Positions 26,219 to 34,383 of a stretch of 56,003 nucleotides of DNA are shown here, piece by piece. A program made the position numbers and the translations under genes. Where the stretch lies: the NCBI GenBank assembly GCA_964602415.1, contig CAZRQL010000022.1, positions 1-56,003 of the forward strand. The letters run 5' to 3'. Position 1 is the first letter of the stretch. Every line of letters begins with the position of its first letter. The notes under the pieces were generated by a model. The model saw only the letters and a program-made list of their open reading frames with translations, was not told the DNA's origin and searched no databases. This DNA comes from CAZRQL01 sp964602415. Lineage in GTDB: Bacteria > Bacteroidota > Bacteroidia > Cytophagales > Flammeovirgaceae.

Positions 26219-26992
26219 TCAATTATTTTCGACTTCGCGCTTGTAGTCGCGGATGGCGCGGTAAATCGAAGCGGCAATCCGGGCTTTGCCTATCTCGCTC
26301 ATCAATACCGCTTCATCGTCAGGGTTGGTCAAAAAACCTGTCTCCACCAGCACACTGGGCATAAAAGTACGAGCCAACACAAAGAATCCGGCTTGCTTGA
26401 CCCCGCGACTTTTGCAAGTGTTTTGTCCCAAGCGTTCTTCTATCATTGAGGCCAGTTTGAGGCTGTTTTCTACATTGTAAGTTTGCAAATTGGAAAGCAA
26501 AATGTAAGTTTGTGGAGAATGTGGATCAAGACCTTCGTATTTCTCGAGAAAACCTTCTTCGTGTAAAACAGAGGCATTTTCTCTAATAGAAACCGACATG
26601 TTGGCATCACTGGAAGCCACACCCATAAAATAAGTTTCCGAGCCGCAAATGGCTTTTGAGGGGCTGGCGTTGCAGTGTATGGATATAAACAGTTGGGCTT
26701 GAGCACGGTTGGCTATCTGGGAACGTTCTTTGAGTTCTATGAACTGATGAGGGCTGGTTCTGGTATAAATCACTTGAATATCAAGATATTGAGAAAGCAT
26801 TTTGCCCAGCATCAGGGCTATATCCAGCGTTACGTCTTTCTCTTTGACATACTTACCGCTGCAACCCGGATCTTTGCCCCCGTGGCCTGCATCAATCACC
26901 ACTTTGTTGATAGTAATTTTGCCTCTATCTTGAACCTGTCCGGTTTCAGCCCTCAATAAAGCTATCGCCAAGAGAAAAGGTAAGATTTTCAT
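26219..26992 (-). CDS. N-acetylmuramoyl-L-alanine amidase (Amidase_3)
   Basis: The protein is 257 aa with a short signal peptide (MKILPFLLAIALLRAETG). The zinc amidase pattern is clear: VVIDAGHGGKDPGCSG (first His), KDVTLDIALMLGK, ELKERSQIANRAQAQLFISIHCNAS (second His) and VLVETGFLTNPDDEAVL (catalytic Glu). It cleaves the bond between muramic acid and the stem peptide, for cell separation or wall turnover. Confidence 0.92.
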   Translation of the reverse strand: MKILPFLLAIALLRAETGQVQDRGKITINKVVIDAGHGGKDPGCSGKYVKEKDVTLDIALMLGKMLSQYLDIQVIYTRTSPHQFIELKERSQIANRAQAQLFISIHCNASPSKAICGSETYFMGVASSDANMSVSIRENASVLHEEGFLEKYEGLDPHSPQTYILLSNLQTYNVENSLKLASMIEERLGQNTCKSRGVKQAGFFVLARTFMPSVLVETGFLTNPDDEAVLMSEIGKARIAASIYRAIRDYKREVENN

Positions 26993-27161
26993 ACTATATC
27001 ATGTTGAGCAAAAACTGTGCTCGTTGGCAAAAGATTTTGTACCAACATTCAAACGGACAATAGTGCGATTTGGTCTAAAATTATGCCCGCAAACACTATG
27101 AATTATATCGCCCTGATTGATGAGCAAAAAGAATCCGATACCAAAGGCATCGCAGCAAGAT

Positions 27162-27761
27162 TCAAAAACCCATCATTTCGGCTATTTTCAAGCTGTTGTC
27201 TGTATTGATAGCCTGTAAATGCTTGGCAATATTGCTTCGGTCCGGGAGCGTTTTGTTTTGACTCAATTTGGCGGTAGCTTCTATTCGGTTGATTTTAAAC
27301 TCAAAACACCGCAAATAAGAAAACAAATTTTGCAGGTATTGAGGGTCTTGACTTTCCAGATGCGGCAAAGCCAAAGGGTCAAAGGTTTGGTACAGTTGCT
27401 TGAAAAAACTCATTACTCTTTGATTGTCAGAGAAAAAAACAATCTCACCGTAAACATGCACCGCCGTATAGTTCCAAGTGCCTACGTTTTGGTGGGCTGA
27501 GTACCAACGTGGCGAAATGTAGGCATGAGGCCCCGTAAAAATGGCCAGAGACTCTCCGGCGAAAGTTTGATTTTGTGGATTTTGTGCAGCTATATGCCCC
27601 AATAGCGAATAGCCATTGGGATTTTGTTGCACCAAAAAGGGCAGGTGTGTGCCCATCATTTGGTCTGAGTGTCGGGTGATGAGTAGGCCGAAAGGATTGG
27701 CCTTTATATGATTGATGACAAATGCAGGGTCTTGTGGCAAAAACTCTTGTGGCGTGAACAT
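27162..27761 (-). CDS. PaiB-family FMN-binding protein
   Basis: The protein is 199 aa from the ATG at 27761 (MFTPQEFLPQDPAFVINHIKANPFGLLI). This start matches the family N-terminus; an upstream TTG/ATG adds unconserved residues. Typical segments are THLPFLVQ, GESLAIFTGPHAYISPRWY and WNYTAVHVYGEIVFF. The fold is a split-barrel flavin binder. The Bacillus homologue PaiB was described as a negative regulator of sporulation and protease genes; the exact role here is unknown. Confidence 0.87.
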   Translation of the reverse strand: MFTPQEFLPQDPAFVINHIKANPFGLLITRHSDQMMGTHLPFLVQQNPNGYSLLGHIAAQNPQNQTFAGESLAIFTGPHAYISPRWYSAHQNVGTWNYTAVHVYGEIVFFSDNQRVMSFFKQLYQTFDPLALPHLESQDPQYLQNLFSYLRCFEFKINRIEATAKLSQNKTLPDRSNIAKHLQAINTDNSLKIAEMMGF

Positions 27762-27766
27762 GGGTC

Positions 27767-27774
27767 TAAATTTG
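27767..27774 (+). promoter_or_regulatory. Candidate -7 box for the AMP nucleosidase gene
   Basis: TAAATTTG matches TAnnTTTG. CTTG, a 3/4 match to the upstream box, lies 17 bases before it. It is 66 bases upstream of the ATG at 27841. Confidence 0.35.
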
Positions 27775-27840
27775 GCTGTCAAATAAATATAATTGCCCGA
27801 TGGAAAAAAGGATGTGATATTTACTATAAAATTTTTAGCA

Positions 27841-28614
27841 ATGAAAACCAAAGAAGAAATCGTAAAAGATTGGCTGCCACGCTATACCGGTATGCCGTTG
27901 GAGGATTTTGCGCCTTATATTTTACTCACTAATTTTTCAAACTACGTTGATTTTTTTGCAGAGAAATTTGGTGTAGAAGTTGTTGGTCAAAACAAACCGA
28001 TGCAGGCGGCGACCGCCGAAGGCATCACCATCATCAACTTTGGGATGGGCAGCCCTATGGCCGCTACGGTCATGGACGTACTGACGGCGGTTTCTCCCAA
28101 AGCGATTTTGTTTTTGGGCAAATGCGGGGGATTGAAGAGCATCACCAAACTGGGCGATTTGATTTTGCCGATAGCGGCTATAAGAGGCGAAGGCACCAGC
28201 CACGAGTACATGCCCGCCGAAGTCCCTGCTCTGCCTTCCTTCCGTTTGCAACGATCGGTCTCCTCTTCGATTGTCAAATACGGAGCTGACTATTGGACGG
28301 GTGTGGTCTATACCACCAACCGGCGGGTTTGGGAACACGATGAGCGGTTTAAAGAATATTTGGAGCAAATCCGTGTCATCGCCATAGATATGGAGACGGC
28401 CACTTTGTTTACCGTCGGTTTTGCCAACAAAATCCCCAGAGGTGCGTTGCTACTGGTCTCCGACAATCCCATGACACCTGAGGGAGTCAAAACCTCCGCA
28501 AGCGATGCCCAGATAACTTCGCAATTCGTTGAAAAGCATATCCTTATAGGAATTGAATCCCTTCAGGAACTCGCTCGCTCGGGTGAGTCAGTCAAGCACC
28601 TGCGTTGGGAGTAA
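27841..28614 (+). CDS. amn: AMP nucleosidase (short, PNP/UDP phosphorylase fold)
   Basis: The protein is 257 aa from the ATG at 27841 (MKTKEEIVKDWLPRYTG); a start 48 bases upstream adds residues unlike the family. The nucleoside phosphorylase-type core includes FGMGSPMAATVMD, ILFLGKCGGLKS, AAIRGEGTS, the purine/ribose site AIDMETATLFTVGF, and LLLVSDNP. It splits AMP to adenine and ribose-5-phosphate. The Bacteroidota form lacks the extra N-terminal domain of the E. coli enzyme. The 3' end overlaps the convergent thioesterase gene by 23 bases. Confidence 0.85.
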   Translation: MKTKEEIVKDWLPRYTGMPLEDFAPYILLTNFSNYVDFFAEKFGVEVVGQNKPMQAATAEGITIINFGMGSPMAATVMDVLTAVSPKAILFLGKCGGLKSITKLGDLILPIAAIRGEGTSHEYMPAEVPALPSFRLQRSVSSSIVKYGADYWTGVVYTTNRRVWEHDERFKEYLEQIRVIAIDMETATLFTVGFANKIPRGALLLVSDNPMTPEGVKTSASDAQITSQFVEKHILIGIESLQELARSGESVKHLRWE

Positions 28615-29029
28615 CGTGCTCTTTGGCCGTGCGATAGACCGTGCCTTTGAAATCGGAAATGGTCATGCCATTTTGATTGACAACTATAATATGATACACC
28701 CCTATTTTGTCGCTCATGCTAATCTGCTGGGCTTCCGCAATGAGGGTATCGCCCTCTTTGGCAGATTGAAGGTAAGACATAGAGGCTTCAATAGAAACAC
28801 TAACCCTTCCGTAGCTATTGGCGGCAAAAGCCAACGCACTGTCTGCCAGAGAAAAAGTAACCCCTCCGTGAACAATTTGAAATCCATTAAGCATTTCTTT
28901 TTTGACTTTCATTTGGAGTTTGCAATAGCCGGGTCGCATCTCAAGACATTCTATGCCAAGCCATTGGCTGAACCAGTCTTGGTCAAACATTATTTTTTGT
29001 ACGTCAACAGCGAGTTGGTTGGGGTTCAT
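28592..29029 (-). CDS. PaaI-type hotdog-fold acyl-CoA thioesterase
   Basis: The protein is 145 aa from the ATG at 29029 (MNPNQLAVDVQKIMFDQDWF). Hotdog signatures are MLNGFQIVHGGVTFSLADSALAFAANS (the HGG motif with the catalytic Asp of the PaaI type) and VSIEASMSYLQSAKEGDTLIAEA. It hydrolyses CoA thioesters; PaaI works on phenylacetyl-CoA intermediates, but no paa cluster is present here. A longer frame to 29152 exists but its first 41 residues are not family-like. Confidence 0.82.
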   Translation of the reverse strand: MNPNQLAVDVQKIMFDQDWFSQWLGIECLEMRPGYCKLQMKVKKEMLNGFQIVHGGVTFSLADSALAFAANSYGRVSVSIEASMSYLQSAKEGDTLIAEAQQISMSDKIGVYHIIVVNQNGMTISDFKGTVYRTAKEHVTPNAGA

Positions 29030-29139
29030 AATAGCTTTTTGCAAAGGTATCAAAACTTGACTGTGCCTGTAAGTTGCCCTCAAATTTTTGAAACTGACAC
29101 AAATCAATGTCATATAGTCAGGTTTGGATAGAATTGTGT

Positions 29140-29147
29140 TATTTTTG
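29140..29147 (+). promoter_or_regulatory. Candidate -7 box for secA
   Basis: TATTTTTG matches TAnnTTTG, 49 bases before the secA ATG. A TTTG at 29123-29126 is only 13 bases upstream, shorter than usual spacing. Confidence 0.35.
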
Positions 29148-29196
29148 CACACATATTTTTACTTTCAGGTTTGTAACCTGACTTTATATTTATATT

Positions 29197-32100
29197 ATGC
29201 TTGAATTTGTTAGCAAGGTTTTGGCAAAAGTTTTTGGGACAAAATCGGAAAAAGACCTCAAGGCCATCATGCCGATTGTTGATCTCATACGCAAAGAGTA
29301 CCAACAACTAACCGCTCTTTCGGATGATGAGTTGAGAGGAAAAACTTTTCAAATTAAATCCTATATTTCTGAGCAACTCCAAGTCATAGACCAACAAATC
29401 TCGCAGGTAAGGGATTTGGCCGAAACGACTGAGAATCTGATAGAAAAAGACCAGCTTTTCACGCAGGTTGATTCGCTTGAAAAAGACCGCAACAAACAAT
29501 TGGAAGAGGCTTTGCTCAGGGTGCTTCCTCAGGCTTTTGCGGTGGTACGCGAGACAGCCCGCCGCTTTGCAGAAAACGGGAAACTTAGCGTAACCCTTTC
29601 AGAAATAGATGTAAACGCCATTGCCCGCAAAGTGGGCAATATCGAAGTCAGTGGCGAAAAAGCCATTTGGCACAATAAGTGGTCGGTAGCCGGAACCGAA
29701 GTGGTTTGGGACATGGTGCACTACGATGTGCAGCTTTTTGGTGGCGTGGTGTTGCACCAAGGCAAAATAGCCGAAATGTCCACCGGTGAAGGTAAAACAT
29801 TGGTTTCTACTTTGCCTTCTTACCTCAACGGACTGGCAGAGCGGGGCGTACACATCGTAACGGTAAATGACTACTTGGCCAAGCGCGATAGCCAATGGAT
29901 GGCTCCACTGCTTGAGTTTCACGGTATTACCGTAGATTGTATTGACCGCCACGAGCCGCACAGCGAAGGGCGCAAAGCTGCTTACCGCGCCCATGTAACT
30001 TACGGAACCAACAATGAGTTTGGCTTTGACTACCTGCGCGACAATATGGTAAGAAGCACCGAAGACATGGTTCAGCGCAAGCACCACTTTGCTATGGTAG
30101 ATGAGGTGGACTCCGTTTTGATAGATGACGCTCGTACTCCTTTGATTATCAGTGGCCCTATACCCAGAGGCGACCAACATGAGTTCGACATGCTCAAGCC
30201 GCGTATCACAAAATTGGCCGAGTTGCAGCGAAAACTGGTCAATGACTTTCTCTCCGATGCAAAAAAATTGCTGGCCAACGGCAAAGAAAAAGAGGCAGGA
30301 CTTTCTTTGCTCAGGGCGCACAGGGGCTTACCTAAATACAAGCCTTTGATTAAATTTCTTTCGGAGCAAGGCATGAAGCAACTTTTGCTCAAAACCGAAG
30401 GAGAATACATGCAAGACAACTCCAAACTCATGCCTCAGGCCGACAAACCGCTGTATTTCACCATTGACGAAAAAAACAATACCGTAGATCTTACTGAGAG
30501 GGGCATAGAGTTTATCACCTCCGAAGGTGATGACCCCAACTTCTTTATTTTGCCCAATATCAGTACCGAAATCCACGCCATCGAACACAACCCTTCGCTG
30601 TCTGCCGAAGAAAAACTCAAACGCAAAGACGAGACCCTGCGCGACTACGCCACCAAATCGCAGCGCATACACTCGGTAAACCAGCTCTTGAAGGCTTGGG
30701 CTTTGTTTGAGCGCGATGTGGACTATGTAGTGCTGGATGGAAAAGTAAAAATTGTCGATGAGCAAACGGGACGTATCTTGGAAGGCAGACGGTACAGCGA
30801 TGGCCTGCACCAAGCCTTGGAAGCCAAAGAAAATGTCAAAGTCGAAGAACTGACCCAAACCTACGCCACCATCACGCTGCAAAACTATTTCCGCATGTAC
30901 CACAAACTGGCTGGTATGACGGGTACAGCCGAAACCGAAGCAGGCGAATTTTGGGAAATCTACAAACTCGACGTCGTAACCATCCCTACCAACCGCCCCG
31001 TCATCCGCAAAGACCACCAAGACCAAGTCTTCAAAACCATGCGCGAAAAATACAACGCCGTGGCAGAAGAAATCCAACAGTTGGTAGCCGCAGGCCGCCC
31101 GGTGTTGGTGGGCACAACCTCGGTAGAAAACTCCGAAATTATCTCGCGCATGCTCAATATGCGCAAGATCACCCACCAAGTCCTCAACGCCAAGCAGCAC
31201 GCCCGCGAGGCTGAAATCGTTGCACAGGCAGGCCGCCCGGGAACCGTAACCATCGCTACCAACATGGCCGGAAGGGGCACGGATATCAAACTCACCCCCG
31301 AATCGCGTGCCGCAGGTGGGCTGGCCATCATAGGCACAGAACGCCACGACAGCCGAAGGGTGGACAGACAGCTAAGAGGACGGGCAGGCAGGCAAGGAGA
31401 CCCAGGCTCAAGCCGCTTTTATGTCAGTTTGCAGGATGACCTGATGCGCCGGTTTGGCTCAGACCGAATTGCCAAAATCATGGATAGAATGGGGCTCAAA
31501 GAAGGTGAGGTCATAGAGCACAGTTGGATTACCAAATCAATAGAAAATGCCCAGAAAAAAGTTGAAGAAAACAACTTTGGAAGCCGAAAAAGACTTTTGG
31601 AATACGATGACGTAATGAACAAACAGCGCGAAGTCATATACCGCAAACGCCGCAACGCTTTGTTTGGAGACAGGCTCTCCATTGATATCATGAATTTGCT
31701 CGCTGATACCAGTTTTACTCTGGTTTCCTCTTATTCGGATGACTACGAAGCCCTTAAATTTGCCATGATACAAACGCTGGGGCTCGAACCTCCTTTTAGC
31801 AAAGAAAGCTACTCTTCTAAAGCCAATCGGGAAACGCTGGGACAACAAGTGTTTGATTACCTGCTAAAAACGTACAAAGAAAAAAATGAGCGAATCGCCC
31901 ATCATGTGTGGCCTTTTATAGAAGATGTGTACAAAAACAAAGGTCAGCACATCAAAGATGTCGTTGTACCTTTCTCGGAAGGGCAAAAAGTCATACAAGT
32001 CTCCACCTCTTTGCAAGAAGCCTATCAAAGCCACTGCAAATCACTCATTAAGGCCATGGAGCAAGCCATAGTATTGGCCATCATAGACGAGGGCTGGAAA

Positions 32101-32538
32101 GAGCACTTGCGCGAAATGGATGACCTCAAAGAGCGGGTACGTACCGCATACGTTGAACAAAAAGATCCCCTGCTGATATACAAAGGAGAGGCTTTTGAAT
32201 TGTTTTCCAACTTTTTGGCGCATATCAATATGGAAACAAGTTCGTTTTTAGCCAAAGCCTATATCTACGCCGAATCGCCCGATGAAATCCGAGAAGCGCG
32301 ACCTGCACGCCGTCCGGCTCGCCCCAAACTGCAAGAAACGCGCAGCAGCGACGAAGTACAAGTGGACAGACCCAACCAAGAACCCAAACAGCAACCCGCT
32401 CGTCCCGTAGTTTCACAAAAAATCTATGGCCGCAACGACAAAGTTACAGTCCGCTACTCCGATGGAACCATCAAAAAAGATGTCAAATACAAGCAAGTAG
32501 AAAACGAAGTGCTCGCCGGCAAGTGCGAAGTGATTTAA
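29197..32538 (+). CDS. secA: Protein translocase ATPase SecA
   Basis: The protein is 1113 aa, typical of Bacteroidota and longer than the E. coli form because of insertions. Walker A MSTGEGKTLV lies near residue 194-203, the DEAD-type MVDEVDSVLIDDARTPLIISG follows, and helicase motifs include TNMAGRGTDIKL and QLRGRAGRQGDPGSS. The helical scaffold domain contains WKEHLREMDDLKERV. The C-terminus is Pro/Arg/Gln-rich and has no CxCx(8)C zinc motif. It drives export through SecYEG (secE is at 16515). Confidence 0.98.
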   Translation: MLEFVSKVLAKVFGTKSEKDLKAIMPIVDLIRKEYQQLTALSDDELRGKTFQIKSYISEQLQVIDQQISQVRDLAETTENLIEKDQLFTQVDSLEKDRNKQLEEALLRVLPQAFAVVRETARRFAENGKLSVTLSEIDVNAIARKVGNIEVSGEKAIWHNKWSVAGTEVVWDMVHYDVQLFGGVVLHQGKIAEMSTGEGKTLVSTLPSYLNGLAERGVHIVTVNDYLAKRDSQWMAPLLEFHGITVDCIDRHEPHSEGRKAAYRAHVTYGTNNEFGFDYLRDNMVRSTEDMVQRKHHFAMVDEVDSVLIDDARTPLIISGPIPRGDQHEFDMLKPRITKLAELQRKLVNDFLSDAKKLLANGKEKEAGLSLLRAHRGLPKYKPLIKFLSEQGMKQLLLKTEGEYMQDNSKLMPQADKPLYFTIDEKNNTVDLTERGIEFITSEGDDPNFFILPNISTEIHAIEHNPSLSAEEKLKRKDETLRDYATKSQRIHSVNQLLKAWALFERDVDYVVLDGKVKIVDEQTGRILEGRRYSDGLHQALEAKENVKVEELTQTYATITLQNYFRMYHKLAGMTGTAETEAGEFWEIYKLDVVTIPTNRPVIRKDHQDQVFKTMREKYNAVAEEIQQLVAAGRPVLVGTTSVENSEIISRMLNMRKITHQVLNAKQHAREAEIVAQAGRPGTVTIATNMAGRGTDIKLTPESRAAGGLAIIGTERHDSRRVDRQLRGRAGRQGDPGSSRFYVSLQDDLMRRFGSDRIAKIMDRMGLKEGEVIEHSWITKSIENAQKKVEENNFGSRKRLLEYDDVMNKQREVIYRKRRNALFGDRLSIDIMNLLADTSFTLVSSYSDDYEALKFAMIQTLGLEPPFSKESYSSKANRETLGQQVFDYLLKTYKEKNERIAHHVWPFIEDVYKNKGQHIKDVVVPFSEGQKVIQVSTSLQEAYQSHCKSLIKAMEQAIVLAIIDEGWKEHLREMDDLKERVRTAYVEQKDPLLIYKGEAFELFSNFLAHINMETSSFLAKAYIYAESPDEIREARPARRPARPKLQETRSSDEVQVDRPNQEPKQQPARPVVSQKIYGRNDKVTVRYSDGTIKKDVKYKQVENEVLAGKCEVI

Positions 32539-32564
32539 AAAACGGATGGTTTTCTACAAGGCTT

Positions 32565-34031
32565 TCAAATAATTTGTTTTGCAGCTTGCAATCCGCTGTC
32601 CAAGGCATCGAGCATGAGCGGAAGCCTTCCGGTATCTGCACCCGCAAAAACAAAATTGGGCATTCGAGACACAAAATTGAGATTGGCCATCTTCGGAGAA
32701 GGGATTGCGATGCCGTGCCCAATGGGGCGAATGTGGACTTCCTGAATAAGATGGCGAATTTCGCAGTCCCAAAAAAATTCAATCGCTTGTACCGTCCGGT
32801 CTAAAAATTCAGTTTTAAGCCTCTCTTCCTCCAACAGCAATGGCCTAAGCCCCGGTGGAAAGCAATAGTAAGCCGTCAGCACACGCACATCCTTTTGAGA
32901 CCCTGAATCCACAAATCCAATCAAATGAGGCGCAAAACCCAACATCTCGTTTTGCCAATAAAACTCTTTTATATCTAAATCTTTGACCACCAGATTAATA
33001 CAAAGCCAAGGTGAATACTCTATGCTCTGGAAATTGCCGGAAAGTTCGGGCATCACATAACGAAGCGTAAACTTAGGCGCAGCATAAACTACGGCTTTGC
33101 AATTGATTTCAAACAAGGTTTGATTTTTAAAATCAGCACAAGTAATCAGATAGTCTTTGTCTTGGCGGTGAATCTTGAGCACCAAAGAATTTAGTCTAAA
33201 ACTTTGTTTATCAATAAATTGCTCTATTTTTTGGATAAAATAACAATTGCCTTGAGGCGGAGCAAACAAGCTGCAATCCGGTCTGCGGGCAGCGTAATAG
33301 ACCAGCCCGGCCCAAGCCGTTACTTTGTCAGAGCCGCCACCGTAGTCATCACGCATCTGATAATCAATGGCTTGCAACAATTGCGAAGGAAGACTCAAAT
33401 TGTTTTCTCGCAAATACTCATAAAAAGTTCCTTGGCTGAGTTGTTTTTTGATTTCAAATTTAGAAGAAGGTAAGCCCACTTTACCCACAAATCCTTTCGT
33501 AAAATCGTGAAAAGCCCCAGTAGCCGAAATATCAGGCAGTACGCCGGTTCTGTATTCTCCATCTTCGAGGCAGAGGGTTTCACGCTCGTGGTCAATAAGG
33601 TATTGGCTGTCTTTAAACTTCCATTTTTGCGAATAGTTGTCAAAGGAAATGATTTGGGCTTTTTCCAAAAAATGCAGTGTTTCTTGGCCAAACCATTGGG
33701 GGTATTCTAAGTCGTAGTGCGCTCCTTGGGGAAGCCAATGCCCTTGGGTACTTTGGCGGGCTAAGGCTGTGCCGCCTGTGGTATTTTCGGGGTCTATGAT
33801 GGCGGTCTTGTACTTGCTCAAATGAGCCGCCGCCGCCATACCGGCTATTCCCGCGCCTACTACGGCCACATCTACCCGCTCTCGCCTCTCAACCGACCAA
33901 TTTATCGCCTCACGCAGCAGGTGGGCTTTTGAGGCTATGTTGTGAATAAAAATCGGGTATTTGTGTTGTCTTCGGCAGGAAGAAACCACCGCAAAACCGG
34001 CACTGAGCAATAAAAATTCACGTCGGGTCAT
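32565..34031 (-). CDS. Tat-exported FAD-dependent oxidoreductase (lipoprotein-like)
   Basis: The protein is 488 aa from the ATG at 34031 (MTRREFLLLSAGFAVVSSC). TRREFLLL is a twin-arginine motif and VVSSC a possible lipobox. A Rossmann dinucleotide motif follows at about 52-80 (VDVAVVGAGIAGMAAAAHLSKYKTAIIDPE). The C-terminal segment FVFAGADTGRLPLMLDALDSGLQAA is the second FAD contact of the amine oxidase/protoporphyrinogen oxidase group. A folded flavoenzyme exported through Tat fits this layout. The substrate is unknown. A longer frame to 34115 would bury the Tat signal. Confidence 0.8.
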   Translation of the reverse strand: MTRREFLLLSAGFAVVSSCRRQHKYPIFIHNIASKAHLLREAINWSVERRERVDVAVVGAGIAGMAAAAHLSKYKTAIIDPENTTGGTALARQSTQGHWLPQGAHYDLEYPQWFGQETLHFLEKAQIISFDNYSQKWKFKDSQYLIDHERETLCLEDGEYRTGVLPDISATGAFHDFTKGFVGKVGLPSSKFEIKKQLSQGTFYEYLRENNLSLPSQLLQAIDYQMRDDYGGGSDKVTAWAGLVYYAARRPDCSLFAPPQGNCYFIQKIEQFIDKQSFRLNSLVLKIHRQDKDYLITCADFKNQTLFEINCKAVVYAAPKFTLRYVMPELSGNFQSIEYSPWLCINLVVKDLDIKEFYWQNEMLGFAPHLIGFVDSGSQKDVRVLTAYYCFPPGLRPLLLEEERLKTEFLDRTVQAIEFFWDCEIRHLIQEVHIRPIGHGIAIPSPKMANLNFVSRMPNFVFAGADTGRLPLMLDALDSGLQAAKQII

Positions 34032-34383
34032 ACCACAAAAACTTTGAAAGATAAAAACAAAAAACGAGGCATCCGAAAAAAGGGAGCAATTCAAAATAAA
34101 AAAATAACATTTCAAAGACCAGCTCAGTCCTGATTACACAATGGGATTTTTTCTAATACTTCAATCCGAGACATATCCGCCCGATGCCGTAAGTATCACT
34201 GCGGATACGTTGATGGCATTCGACCCCGACTCTATGATGCCGTTTTTCTATAAACATGCCATCCCTACGGGATGAAATACACCCAAGCAATGTGAATGGC
34301 TTATTTTCAAAAATTTAAGCCCTAAATGCTGTTTATACCGATTGTTTAATCGGGGTTTATTCGTATGGCTTATGGATAATTGT
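34032..34383. other. Gene-free spacer with two small palindromes
   Basis: No gene is evident. CATCCCTACGGGATG (34260-34274) and CCGATTGTTTAATCGG (34339-34354) are short inverted repeats. They resemble dispersed palindromes of Bacteroidota spacers, and the second could form the 3' end of the regulator transcript on the minus strand. No U-rich tail is clear. Confidence 0.4.

Noticed and set aside
27017..27208. 63-codon frame between the amidase and PaiB genes
   Set aside because: It overlaps the PaiB 3' end, has no recognisable domain, and the segment MNYIALIDEQKESD has no neighbour context to support it as a gene or gene fragment.
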